Below, one piece after another: positions 9,437-17,186 of a stretch of 64,000 nucleotides of DNA (position 1 is its first letter; every line of letters starts with the position of its first letter). A program made the translations under genes and the position numbers. The stretch is from Chryseobacterium sp. 3008163 (lineage in GTDB: Bacteria > Bacteroidota > Bacteroidia > Flavobacteriales > Weeksellaceae): contig NZ_CP033070.1 of NCBI RefSeq assembly GCF_003669035.1, positions 2,976,001 to 3,040,000 on the forward strand. The letters run 5' to 3'. A model generated the notes under the pieces. The model saw only the letters and a list, made by a program, of their open reading frames with translations, searched no databases and was not told the DNA's origin.

Positions 9437-11089
9437 ATGAAAGATATAATGATTATGAATGTAAAGAAAGTTGCTTTTGGGGCGGCGGTTGTATTTTTTA
9501 GCAATTTTGCCATTGCACAAACGTTACAAGATGGTATTAACAGCATCGATAGTGATAAATTTGCTCAGGCAAAAACAAATTTCACGCAGATGATTGCCAA
9601 AGAACCAAAAGCTGAAAACTATTTCTATTTAGGAAATACATTTTTGAGACAATCTGAGCCGGATTTTGCTCAGGCTACTGAAAGTTTTAATAAAGGCCTT
9701 GCTGCAGACAGTAAAAGCTATTTAAATAAATTAGGTTTAGCTACGGTTAAACTTGGTAAAGGAGATAAAAGTGCTATTGCTGAAATTCAGAAAATAGTAA
9801 CTGACTCAAGAGAGAAAGATGCTGAAGTTCTTTTCAGAGCTGCAGAAGCTTTAACGTTATTTGAAAAAAACAACTCACCTGATTTAGCAATTCAATTCTT
9901 GAATAAAGCAATTGAAAGAGCTGCCAAAAAAGAAGTTCCTGCTAACTATTATTACACCTTAGGTGATGCTTACAGATTGAAGAGAATTCCTGGTGATGCA
10001 ATGTCAGCTTATGACAAAGCGCTACCTTTAGCTAAAAACAAGGCTTCTGTTTATACAAGAATTGGAACACTTTGGATGGCTGCTCAACAGTGGCAACAAG
10101 CTAAAACAAGTATTGAGAAGGCAATTTCTACTGACGCAACTTATGCTCCGGCTTACAAAGCTCTAGCTGCATACAATATCAAATATCAGGAAAATGCAAA
10201 AGCAACTCAGGATTTGATTAACTATACAAAATATGCTGATGAAGATCCTTACACTCAGTTGGAGATTGCAAAATTGTATTTCACCAATGAAGATTATGCA
10301 AATTCAAAATTGATATTAGATAAGATTTTTGATAAAATTACAGATCCTATCAAATTCAAATTGAGAGCTTATGTAAACTATGCAGACGGACAATACGCAG
10401 AAGCAAAACAAAATATGGATACTTTCGTGTCTCAAGCGGAAAAATCTAGAGTTCAGCCTGCTGATCAAGGATTACAAGGTTTAATTGCTGCAGGTTTGGC
10501 TAAAACTGAAACTGATGCGGCTAAAAAAGCAGCATTAACAGCAGAATCTCAGCAAAAAATTGCGATTGCAAAAGCAGCTAAAGACGAAACAATGAAGTGG
10601 GATATGGAGTTGGCAAAAATCAGTGGTGGAGGTACAGCATCTCAGGCTTCTGTAGACGCTGGTCCTACAAATCCACAGATTGAAGCATTGAAAAAACAAG
10701 TTGCAGCAAACGCTCAAGATTCTGACGCATTGTACAAATTAGCAACAGCTTACCAGGATGTTAAAAACTGGAATGGTGCGATTGCAACTTGGCAGAAAAT
10801 GAGTGCGATTTTACCAGATTGGGCTCCTGCTTACTACAGTTTAGGTTATGCTTATCAGCAAGCAACAAATAATGATGCAGCAAAAATTGCTTACGAAAAA
10901 TATATTGCGACAGTAAAACCTGCAGAGGTAGAAGCTAACAAGCAGACTTTAGCGTATGCGTACTTTGCCGTTGCTTACTTATCTAAAGATTCTGATGCAG
11001 CAAAAGCAAAAGATTATGTTGCTAAGTCTTTACAGTTAGATCCAAGTTATCAGGATGCTGTGAAATTAAATACAGAAATCAATAAATAA
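9437..11089 (+). CDS. Exported tetratricopeptide repeat protein
   Basis: Periplasmic protein of 550 aa built almost entirely from TPR-type helical pairs. Examples are ENYFYLGNTFLRQ, YYYTLGDAYRLKR, ASVYTRIGTLWMAAQQ, DALYKLATAYQDVKNW and APAYYSLGYAYQQ. Three in-frame ATG codons precede the signal sequence. The downstream one at 9458, giving MNVKKVAFGA, yields the best signal peptide, with cleavage near FAIAQ. Probably a protein-interaction scaffold. It is separated from the PstS-like gene by 91 bases and followed by a terminator, closing the TonB region. A role in organising the TonB/PstS-like system is inferred from position only. Confidence 0.88.
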   Translation: MKDIMIMNVKKVAFGAAVVFFSNFAIAQTLQDGINSIDSDKFAQAKTNFTQMIAKEPKAENYFYLGNTFLRQSEPDFAQATESFNKGLAADSKSYLNKLGLATVKLGKGDKSAIAEIQKIVTDSREKDAEVLFRAAEALTLFEKNNSPDLAIQFLNKAIERAAKKEVPANYYYTLGDAYRLKRIPGDAMSAYDKALPLAKNKASVYTRIGTLWMAAQQWQQAKTSIEKAISTDATYAPAYKALAAYNIKYQENAKATQDLINYTKYADEDPYTQLEIAKLYFTNEDYANSKLILDKIFDKITDPIKFKLRAYVNYADGQYAEAKQNMDTFVSQAEKSRVQPADQGLQGLIAAGLAKTETDAAKKAALTAESQQKIAIAKAAKDETMKWDMELAKISGGGTASQASVDAGPTNPQIEALKKQVAANAQDSDALYKLATAYQDVKNWNGAIATWQKMSAILPDWAPAYYSLGYAYQQATNNDAAKIAYEKYIATVKPAEVEANKQTLAYAYFAVAYLSKDSDAAKAKDYVAKSLQLDPSYQDAVKLNTEINK

Positions 11090-11113
11090 TTTAAATTTTA
11101 AATTATACATATT

Positions 11114-11148
11114 AAAACTTCCCATTCCTCAAGTTTGGGAAGTTTTTA
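11114..11148 (+). terminator. Intrinsic terminator
   Basis: 11-bp stem (11114-11124 with 11036+100-11146, i.e. 11136-11146) and a T run, 25 bases after the TPR gene. Confidence 0.8.
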
Positions 11149-11158
11149 TTTTAAATCT

Positions 11159-11166
11159 TATATTTG
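11159..11166 (+). promoter_or_regulatory. Promoter -7 box (TATATTTG) for bshB1
   Basis: Exact TAnnTTTG match directly after the preceding terminator. The start codon is 88 bases downstream. Confidence 0.55.
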
Positions 11167-11253
11167 AAAGTATGAAACGTTCAGGATTAAAATTATAAAA
11201 TATGAGGAAATTTATAGGACGTTCCATCTGACAAATTAAAATAAAAAGAATAG

Positions 11254-11973
11254 ATGAAAACAGATATACTTGCATTTGGCGCACACCCGGATGATGTTGA
11301 GTTAGGTTGTGGCGGAACTGTCGCTAAATTAATTTCTGATGGAAAAACATGCGTCATTGTTGACCTTACGAGAGGTGAATTGGGAACTCGCGGAACTGAT
11401 GAGATAAGACATGAAGAAGCAACTGAATCTGCAAAGATTCTAGGAGTTTCTGCCAGAGAGAATTTAGGAATGAAAGATGGCTTTTTGGTCAACTCAGAAG
11501 AATACCAATTAAGCATCGTGAAAATGATCCGTAAATACCGCCCGGAAATCGTTTTAGCTAATGCGATTGATGATAGGCATCCGGATCATGCAAAAGCAGC
11601 GAAATTAGTGTCGGATGCGTGCTTTTTATCTGGTTTAAGAAAGATTGAGACAAATATTGATGGGGAAAACCAAGACGTATGGCGACCAAAACAGATTTTC
11701 CATTATATTCAATGGAAAGATATCAAACCGGAATTTGTCATTGATATATCAGAGTATTTAGATAAGAAATTGGAAGCGTGTATGGCATTCAAAACACAGT
11801 TTTACGATCCCAAATCTACAGAGCCGGAAACACCTATTACTTCAAAAGATTTTTATGAGAGTCTTACCTACAGAGCTCAGGATTTAGGAAGGCTTTCCGG
11901 AGTGACTTATGCTGAGGGATTTACGTCTGAGAAGTTAATGGCGTTGAAAAATTTTGATGGAATTGTTTGGTAA
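11254..11973 (+). CDS. bshB1: Bacillithiol biosynthesis deacetylase BshB1
   Basis: Zn-dependent N-deacetylase acting on N-acetylglucosaminyl-malate, the second step of bacillithiol synthesis, in the cytoplasm. The PIG-L/LmbE fold is shown by AHPDD at residues 10-14 (metal and catalytic residues), the GCGGT loop, LTRGELGTRG typical of BshB1, and the HPDHAKAA metal motif in the middle. Length 239 aa fits. bshA and bshC are not in the window, so the pathway is presumably scattered. The 88-base leader shows no hairpin I could recognise. Confidence 0.93.
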   Translation: MKTDILAFGAHPDDVELGCGGTVAKLISDGKTCVIVDLTRGELGTRGTDEIRHEEATESAKILGVSARENLGMKDGFLVNSEEYQLSIVKMIRKYRPEIVLANAIDDRHPDHAKAAKLVSDACFLSGLRKIETNIDGENQDVWRPKQIFHYIQWKDIKPEFVIDISEYLDKKLEACMAFKTQFYDPKSTEPETPITSKDFYESLTYRAQDLGRLSGVTYAEGFTSEKLMALKNFDGIVW

Positions 11974-11988
11974 TTAAAAAATCTTTCC

Positions 11989-11996
11989 TATATTTG
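11989..11996 (+). promoter_or_regulatory. Promoter -7 box (TATATTTG) for tRNA-His
   Basis: TAnnTTTG box with a TTTGG element ending 18 bases upstream (11966-11970), 13 bases before the tRNA gene. Confidence 0.65.
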
Positions 11997-12009
11997 CACC
12001 ACCAAAAAC

Positions 12010-12087
12010 GGTGATTGTAGCTCAGTTGGTTAGAGCGCCGGATTGTGGTTCCGGAGGTCGGGGGTTCGAGACCCCTCATTCACCCCA
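12010..12087 (+). tRNA. tRNA-His (anticodon GTG)
   Basis: Cloverleaf read by eye: D stem GCTC/GAGC, anticodon stem CCGGA/TCCGG with loop TTGTGGT (anticodon GTG), TTCGAGA T loop, encoded CCA at 12085-12087. The extra 5' G at 12010 opposite C73 is the tRNA-His identity element G-1. The acceptor stem (12011-12017 with 12077-12083) has one T-T mismatch at the fifth pair. Confidence 0.95.
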
Positions 12088-12090
12088 CAT

Positions 12091-12122
12091 AAACACATTT
12101 TCTTTTGAAAATGTGTTTTTTT
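12091..12122 (+). terminator. Intrinsic terminator after tRNA-His
   Basis: Perfect 12-bp stem (12091-12102 with 12107-12118), TTTT loop, T run. Confidence 0.85.
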
Positions 12123-12126
12123 ATGC

Positions 12127-12152
12127 CAAAAAAAGCATCTGAAAAGATGCTT
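12127..12152 (-). terminator. Intrinsic terminator of the DUF3276 gene
   Basis: 8-bp stem (12133-12140 with 12145-12152). Read on the minus strand it is followed by a run of T (complement of 12128-12134). It stands tail to tail with the tRNA terminator. Confidence 0.75.
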
Positions 12153-12185
12153 GTGTTTTTATATACTTGGTTTGGGTTGCTTGTT

Positions 12186-12521
12186 TTAAACTTCGTCGTC
12201 AGAATCTATAGTGTAAGTTCTGCTTTTGAAATCTTTATCATGTTTTTCAGAGATTACATCTTCTCCTTTTTCATTAATGATAAAATCTGTAGATTCATTA
12301 AACATCTCCTGAAAACTCTTAAAATCTTCCTTGTAAAGGTAAATTTTATGCTTCTCGAATGTAGCCTCTCCATTCTCCCCGAAATTCTTTTTGCTTTCGG
12401 TAATTGTAAGATAATAATCTCCTGCTTTCGTCTCGCGCACATCAAAGAAATACGTTCTTCTTCCTGCTTTTAACACCTTCGTGAAAATTTCATTCTCATG
12501 GCGTTCCTTGTATTCACTCAT
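12186..12521 (-). CDS. DUF3276 (PUR-alpha-like) nucleic-acid-binding protein
   Basis: 111-aa cytoplasmic protein of the Bacteroidota DUF3276 family, whose members adopt the PUR fold and bind single-stranded DNA/RNA. Recognisable features are the N-terminal EIFTKVLKAGRRTYFFDVR strand segment, the DYYLTITESKK segment, and a C-terminal KIYLYKEDF helix lead-in followed by an acidic tail ending SDDEV. It is monocistronic, with an unusually complete promoter (CAAAA at 12577-12581 as -33 and CAAATATA at 12551-12558 as -7 on the opposite strand), in line with high expression. Confidence 0.88.
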   Translation of the reverse strand: MSEYKERHENEIFTKVLKAGRRTYFFDVRETKAGDYYLTITESKKNFGENGEATFEKHKIYLYKEDFKSFQEMFNESTDFIINEKGEDVISEKHDKDFKSRTYTIDSDDEV

Positions 12522-12550
12522 TATTAGATATTTTTTAATCTTGTTAAGAA

Positions 12551-12581
12551 CAAATATAAAATATTTCTTTTAATCACAAAA
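12551..12581 (-). promoter_or_regulatory. Promoter of the DUF3276 gene (TTTTG, 18 bases, TATATTTG)
   Basis: Both elements of the Bacteroidota promoter are visible on the minus strand. The -33 TTTTG (12577-12581) and -7 TATATTTG (12551-12558) are separated by 18 bases, about 30 bases before the ATG. Confidence 0.75.
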
Positions 12582-12620
12582 TTTTTTTTATGATTTATTT
12601 AACATTTGTGAATAAATAGG

Positions 12621-14282
12621 CTAAGCGGTTACAGAATTGGTAATTTCGGTAAGATTAATGATTTTATCTGCACGTTGAGCGCTAGACTCTCTGTGTGTGA
12701 TGATTATAGAAGTTGCGTTGTGAATTTTAGTATCGATGTTTTCTAAGATATTCTGTTCAGTTTCTGTATCTAAAGCAGACAGTGAATCGTCAAAAATAAT
12801 AATGTTTGGGTCTTTTATGAGAGCTCTGGCAATACAAATTCTCTGCTTTTGACCTCCTGAAAGCATCACTCCGCGTTCTCCAACCATCGTTTTGTAGCCT
12901 TCCTTGAATTCTACAATGTTTTTGTGAACGTCAGCAATTTTAGAATATTCAACCACTCTTTCATGAGAAGGATTGTCGATTGAGAAACCGATGTTATGTT
13001 CAATAGAATCTGAAAATAAATAACTTTCCTGCGGAATGTAACCAATGAAATCTCTATAGTTATCGAGATTATGGTCTTTAAGATTTTTCCCGTCAATCAG
13101 AATTTCTCCTTCTGTCGGATCTATTAATCTGCAGAGAAGAAGAGCAATGGTAGATTTTCCGCTTCCGGTTTTACCCATAATCGCTAAAGATTGTCCTGCA
13201 TCAATTTTAAAACTTAAATTATCTAAAGCTTTAATACCGGTATTTGGATAAACATAAGACACATTTCTAAATTCTATATTTCCTTTAATTGGCTGCTTTT
13301 CAAAATTCTTATTAATGACATCAGATTTTTTATCTAAAAATTCATTAATTCTCTGCATGGAAGCTTCGGCTCTCTGATTAACAGAAGTTACCCAGCCAAC
13401 CATAGAAAATGGCCAGATTAAGATGTTGATGTACATGAAGAAATCTGCAATCTTACCAACGCTCAGTTCGCCTGCAATATATTTTTGTCCGCCAATCAGT
13501 ATAATCGCAACATTTAATAATCCGATGACAAATAAAATAATGGTAAAGAAATACGCTTCTGTTTTTGCTAAGTCTAAAGCTTTATCCTGATAATCGGTAA
13601 CCTTGGCTCCGTAGTTTTTTTTAATGTAATTTTCTTTAGCGAAAAATTTAACCACACGGATTCCTGAAAAACTATCCTGTACAAAAGTTGATATCGCAGA
13701 TTGGCTTTTCTGCATGATTTTCGATTTTTTATTAATAATCGAACTTACTTTAAAAATGATGTAAGAAAGAATAGGAAGTGGAAATAAAGTCCAGACCGTC
13801 ATTGAAACATCAGTCTTTAACATGTAAATGCAGGTGATTGTCAACAAAATTAATAAGTTCACAACATACATCACGCCTGGCCCGAGGTACATTCTTACCG
13901 CCACAACATCTTCACTCAGACGATTCATTAAATCTCCTGTTGTCGTGGTTTTATAATCTGTTAAGGATAATTCCTGATAATGTCTGTAGATTTTATTTTT
14001 AAGCTCATATTCAATTCTTCTTGATGCAACAATAATGGTCTGTCTCATCATAAAAGTGAAAAATCCGGTCAAAAGTGAACATCCGACAATGATGGCAACG
14101 TAAATGAGAACCTGCTTGTTAAAGCCTAAATTCCCTTGTTTGGTCAGCTCATCAACAGATTTTCCTACAAACTGTACTTTATAAATATTAAAAAAGTTGC
14201 TGGCGATGATAAAGAGTAACCCCCAAAACAATAATATTTTGTGCTTCCAAAAATAAGGGTTCAGAGTTTTCAGTGCTTTCAT
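12621..14282 (-). CDS. ABC transporter ATP-binding/permease protein (half-exporter)
   Basis: Inner-membrane type IV ABC exporter half-unit of the MsbA/BmrA kind. The N-terminal half holds about six membrane helices, and the C-terminal half is the nucleotide-binding domain. Walker A is GKTGSGKST, the signature LSGGQKQR, and Walker B IIIFDDSLSALD. The residue after the Walker B aspartate, normally the catalytic Glu, is Asp. This is typical of one half of heterodimeric exporters, though no partner gene lies nearby. A start 12 bases upstream at 14294 is possible, but it would overlap the predicted -7 box (14292-14299), so 14282 is preferred (553 aa). Substrate unknown. Confidence 0.9.
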   Translation of the reverse strand: MKALKTLNPYFWKHKILLFWGLLFIIASNFFNIYKVQFVGKSVDELTKQGNLGFNKQVLIYVAIIVGCSLLTGFFTFMMRQTIIVASRRIEYELKNKIYRHYQELSLTDYKTTTTGDLMNRLSEDVVAVRMYLGPGVMYVVNLLILLTITCIYMLKTDVSMTVWTLFPLPILSYIIFKVSSIINKKSKIMQKSQSAISTFVQDSFSGIRVVKFFAKENYIKKNYGAKVTDYQDKALDLAKTEAYFFTIILFVIGLLNVAIILIGGQKYIAGELSVGKIADFFMYINILIWPFSMVGWVTSVNQRAEASMQRINEFLDKKSDVINKNFEKQPIKGNIEFRNVSYVYPNTGIKALDNLSFKIDAGQSLAIMGKTGSGKSTIALLLCRLIDPTEGEILIDGKNLKDHNLDNYRDFIGYIPQESYLFSDSIEHNIGFSIDNPSHERVVEYSKIADVHKNIVEFKEGYKTMVGERGVMLSGGQKQRICIARALIKDPNIIIFDDSLSALDTETEQNILENIDTKIHNATSIIITHRESSAQRADKIINLTEITNSVTA

Positions 14283-14291
14283 AAACTTTCG

Positions 14292-14299
14292 CAAAATTA
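14292..14299 (-). promoter_or_regulatory. Promoter -7 box (TAATTTTG) for the ABC exporter
   Basis: TAnnTTTG on the minus strand ending 9 bases before the ATG at 14282, predicting a leader of only a few bases. It is back to back with the nusB promoter. Confidence 0.5.
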
Positions 14300-14343
14300 C
14301 GAAAATTGATAGAGACTAAGAATTTCATAAACTTTAAATTTCA

Positions 14344-14351
14344 TATCTTTG
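14344..14351 (+). promoter_or_regulatory. Promoter -7 box (TATCTTTG) for nusB
   Basis: Exact TAnnTTTG 21 bases before the nusB ATG at 14373. It forms a divergent promoter pair with the ABC exporter. Confidence 0.6.
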
Positions 14352-14372
14352 CACCCATAAAAAGCTCTTTGA

Positions 14373-15278
14373 ATGTTAGGAAGAAGACAAATCCGTGAGA
14401 AAGTAGTAGAAAACGTGTATTCATACTACCAAAATCCAATTAAATTTGATGTTTTAGAAAAAAACATGTTCTCGAGTATAGAGAAAATCTATAATCTTTA
14501 TGTGTTGGAACTCAATTTTTTGGTAGCCCTTAAAGGTCTCGCAGAAAATCAAATGGAAATCGGTAAGAATAAGTACATTAAAACCGATTCTGATATCAAC
14601 CCAAATCAAAAATTCATCAATAATCAAGTATTGATTAAGTTGGAAGAAAACCCTGAAAGACTTTTCTTTTCTGGTCAGCACCAAGATTTGAAATGGGATT
14701 TGCATGATGATTTTTTGGTAAGAACTTTCCAGAGAATGACCTCAGGAAAGCGTTACCAGGATTTCATGAAGGTTGATGAATATTCTTTCGAAGAAGATCA
14801 AAAGTTTATCGGTAAGCTATTTTTAAGATATATTGCTGAAAACGAAGATTTTCATGATTATGTAGGGGACAGAGAACTTTCGTGGTCGGATGATATTCAT
14901 ATTGCGAACTCAATGGTTCAAAAGACGATTGGTTTTATCAAAGAAAATGAAGATAGCCGTACGTTAATCAAAATGATTAAAGATGAAGAAGATAAAAACT
15001 TCGCTGGAAAATTATTAAGAGATACACTAAACAATTGGGAAGGCAACGAGAAGAAGCTTTCTGAGAGATTAGAAAACTGGGATTTGGATAGAGTTGGGTT
15101 GATGGATAAAGTGATTCTTACTATTGCTATCTCTGAGCTTGATCATTTTCCTCTTACTCCTTCAAGAGTAATCATTAATGAATACATCGAGATTGCTAAA
15201 GTATTTGCAACAGACCGTTCAAATATATTTATTAATGGAATTTTAGATAAATATTGTAAAGACTTAAATAGAATTTAA
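14373..15278 (+). CDS. nusB: Transcription antitermination factor NusB
   Basis: RNA-binding factor of the rRNA antitermination complex. The NusB fold occupies the C-terminal 140 residues or so, with LSERLENWDLDRVGLMDKVILTIAISEL and the family's RVIINEYIEIAKVFA helix. The N-terminus starts MLGRRQIREKVVENVYSYYQ. At 301 aa it is twice the length of the E. coli protein, because a long helical region precedes the NusB domain. This is the normal form in Flavobacteriia. It heads a tight cluster with the DUF1573 lipoprotein (10-base gap) and yajC (10-base gap). Confidence 0.92.
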   Translation: MLGRRQIREKVVENVYSYYQNPIKFDVLEKNMFSSIEKIYNLYVLELNFLVALKGLAENQMEIGKNKYIKTDSDINPNQKFINNQVLIKLEENPERLFFSGQHQDLKWDLHDDFLVRTFQRMTSGKRYQDFMKVDEYSFEEDQKFIGKLFLRYIAENEDFHDYVGDRELSWSDDIHIANSMVQKTIGFIKENEDSRTLIKMIKDEEDKNFAGKLLRDTLNNWEGNEKKLSERLENWDLDRVGLMDKVILTIAISELDHFPLTPSRVIINEYIEIAKVFATDRSNIFINGILDKYCKDLNRI

Positions 15279-15288
15279 AAAAATAAAA

Positions 15289-15807
15289 ATGAAAAAGACG
15301 TTATCAATTATCGCTTTATCAGTAATAGGCTTCGGTTTGGTTTCTTGTAAAAAAGAAGGAAATAAAGAAGTTCAAAATTCAGAAACTGCAACATCAGATT
15401 CTTTAAAAACTTTGCCAGGCGATTCATTGTCAGCAACGGCACCTACAAAAGCTGTGACTGGTGCACCGGTTGCTGCTCCGGTATCAAACCAACCTTTAAC
15501 GACAATCGCTTTATCTCAAAGCAATTATGATTTTGGAAAAATTAAAAAAGGAGATAAAGTAAACCACGTATATGAAATTACCAATACAGGAAAAAATCCT
15601 TTGGTTATTTCTGAAGTTAAGCCTGGATGTGGATGTACTGCTCCTGAGTTTACGAAAGAACCAATTTTACCTGGTCAAAAAGGAAAAATAACTCTAAGCT
15701 TTGATTCGACAAGTTTTGACGGTGCGGTTCAAAAGTATGCAGACGTTTTTGCTAACGTAGAAAAATCGCCTATCAAACTAACGTTCAATGCGAACATTCA
15801 ACCTTAA
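15289..15807 (+). CDS. DUF1573 domain lipoprotein
   Basis: Exported 172-aa protein. The signal peptide has its lipobox ending at Cys20. A Ser/Thr/Ala/Pro-rich linker (about 25-72) then leads to a DUF1573 immunoglobulin-like domain (about 73-172), with the hallmark YDFGKIKKGDKVNHVYEITN-type opening and the GCGCTAPE motif. The function of DUF1573 proteins is not established; they are common in Bacteroidota. The gene lies between nusB and yajC, an arrangement I recall from other flavobacteria, and is probably co-transcribed with both. Confidence 0.88.
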   Translation: MKKTLSIIALSVIGFGLVSCKKEGNKEVQNSETATSDSLKTLPGDSLSATAPTKAVTGAPVAAPVSNQPLTTIALSQSNYDFGKIKKGDKVNHVYEITNTGKNPLVISEVKPGCGCTAPEFTKEPILPGQKGKITLSFDSTSFDGAVQKYADVFANVEKSPIKLTFNANIQP

Positions 15808-15817
15808 TTAAACTACT

Positions 15818-16177
15818 ATGTTGACAATATTTTTACAGGCAGCACCTGCAGGAGGATCTTCTCCAATGATGCTAATCATGATGGGGGTAATGTTTGTTGG
15901 GTTTTATTTCCTGATGATCAGACCTCAGATGAAAAAACAGAAGCAAGAGAAAAAATTTCAAGAAGAGCTTAAAGTAGGAAGCAGAGTGGTGCTTACTTCT
16001 GGTCTTCACGGAAGAATTGCTCAGATTCACGATGACGGAGTTGTTATTGAAACACTTTCCGGAAAATTAAAATTTGAGAAAGCTGCCATTTCAAGAGAAT
16101 TTACTGCTAACAGATTTGGGGATAAAGCTACAACAACAGCTGACAAAAAAGAAATTATAGAAACTGAAAAGAAATAA
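15818..16177 (+). CDS. yajC: Preprotein translocase subunit YajC
   Basis: Small accessory subunit of the SecDF-YajC complex in the inner membrane. One membrane helix (about 18-36) is followed by the family motif FYFLMIRPQMKKQKQ, then a cytoplasmic beta domain with LKVGSRVVLTSGLHGRIAQI. Length 119 aa is normal. It is the last gene of the nusB-DUF1573-yajC cluster and is followed by an exceptionally stable hairpin. Confidence 0.95.
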   Translation: MLTIFLQAAPAGGSSPMMLIMMGVMFVGFYFLMIRPQMKKQKQEKKFQEELKVGSRVVLTSGLHGRIAQIHDDGVVIETLSGKLKFEKAAISREFTANRFGDKATTTADKKEIIETEKK

Positions 16178-16201
16178 TCTTTCAGTTTTAAATAATATTG
16201 C

Positions 16202-16243
16202 GAATCGGCGCGGTGACCAAAGGTCACCGCGCCGATTCTTTTT
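16202..16243 (+). terminator. Very strong GC-rich intrinsic terminator
   Basis: Perfect 17-bp stem (16202-16218 with 16222-16238) closed by a three-A loop and followed by TTTTT. The stem contains the GC block CGGCGCGGTGACC, strikingly unlike the AT-rich surroundings. Confidence 0.85.
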
Positions 16244-16343
16244 CAACCATTTTATCATTCTAAAAGATTTTAAGATTGCTATTCATCGTAATTAAATTTA
16301 TACTCATTCGTATAAAAAATTCGCAAAATTCGTGTTTAAAAAA

Positions 16344-16351
16344 TATCTTTG
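16344..16351 (+). promoter_or_regulatory. Promoter -7 box (TATCTTTG), probable leaderless start
   Basis: TAnnTTTG ending only 4 bases before the ATG at 16356, so the transcript should begin at the start codon. Confidence 0.6.
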
Positions 16352-16355
16352 CCGT

Positions 16356-17087
16356 ATGAATCATAACAACGCCAAAACCGTTCTCATTCTCGGTGCCAAT
16401 TCCGATGTCGCCAAACAATGCATTTTGCATTATGCTGATAAAGGTTTTGCAATTATCGCTGCTTCACGAAATACCGATGCCCTGAACGATTTTGTCGCTA
16501 AAAATAATTTGTCTGAAAAGGTTGAAGTTTTACATTTCGATGCAGCAGATTTTGATTCTCACCAAATATTTTATAATGAACTTCCGACAAAACCTCATAT
16601 TGTTGTTTATTCTGCAGGATTTTTAGTGGAAAATGAAAAGGCTTTAAAAGATTTCAAAGGAACCCAACAAATGATGCAGGTCAATTATATGGGTGGAGTT
16701 TCTATTCTCAATATTGTTGCGATGGATCAATCTAACAGAAATTTAGAAAGAATCATCGGTTTATCTTCGCTTTCCGGAGTCAGAGGCAGGAAAAGTAATT
16801 TCATTTACGGAAGTACAAAGGCCGCTTTTACGACGTATTTAGCTGGTTTAAGACAAGAATTAGCTGATAGAAATATAAAAGTGAACGTTTTGGTCAGTGG
16901 ATATATCAATACAAAGATCAACGCAGGTTTAAAACTTAATAAAAGTCTTTTGATGGAACCAGATTATGTGGCAAAACATATCGTGAATGCCGGAAATTCT
17001 TTTACCATTGTTCCGAATTTTAAATGGAAACTCATTTATTTTATTTTGAAAATTTTGCCGGAGGGTTTGGTGGCGAAATTGCCCTAA
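16356..17087 (+). CDS. SDR family NAD(P)-dependent oxidoreductase
   Basis: Cytoplasmic short-chain dehydrogenase/reductase, 243 aa from the preferred ATG. A GTG 24 bases upstream would lie before the promoter box and is rejected. The Rossmann nucleotide-binding turn is LILGANSDVA (an atypical form of the Gly-rich motif). VYSAGF takes the NNAG position, GLSSLSG provides the catalytic Ser, and YGSTKAA the Tyr-x-x-x-Lys pair. The C-terminal ILPEGLVAKLP tail is hydrophobic. Substrate cannot be inferred. Monocistronic, between a strong terminator and a long gene-poor stretch. Confidence 0.88.
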   Translation: MNHNNAKTVLILGANSDVAKQCILHYADKGFAIIAASRNTDALNDFVAKNNLSEKVEVLHFDAADFDSHQIFYNELPTKPHIVVYSAGFLVENEKALKDFKGTQQMMQVNYMGGVSILNIVAMDQSNRNLERIIGLSSLSGVRGRKSNFIYGSTKAAFTTYLAGLRQELADRNIKVNVLVSGYINTKINAGLKLNKSLLMEPDYVAKHIVNAGNSFTIVPNFKWKLIYFILKILPEGLVAKLP

Positions 17088-17186
17088 AAAAGTGCTAAAA
17101 AATTTCCGTGCTTTCCAAATCAAAAGAAAAGGGTTTGAATTATTGGTAGCTAAATTCAAACTGTCACAATATTTTTAGGATGTTTT

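Noticed and set aside
12105..12473. 122-codon open frame on the plus strand over the DUF3276 gene
   Set aside because: Antisense shadow of a well-conserved gene with a complete promoter and terminator on the other strand.
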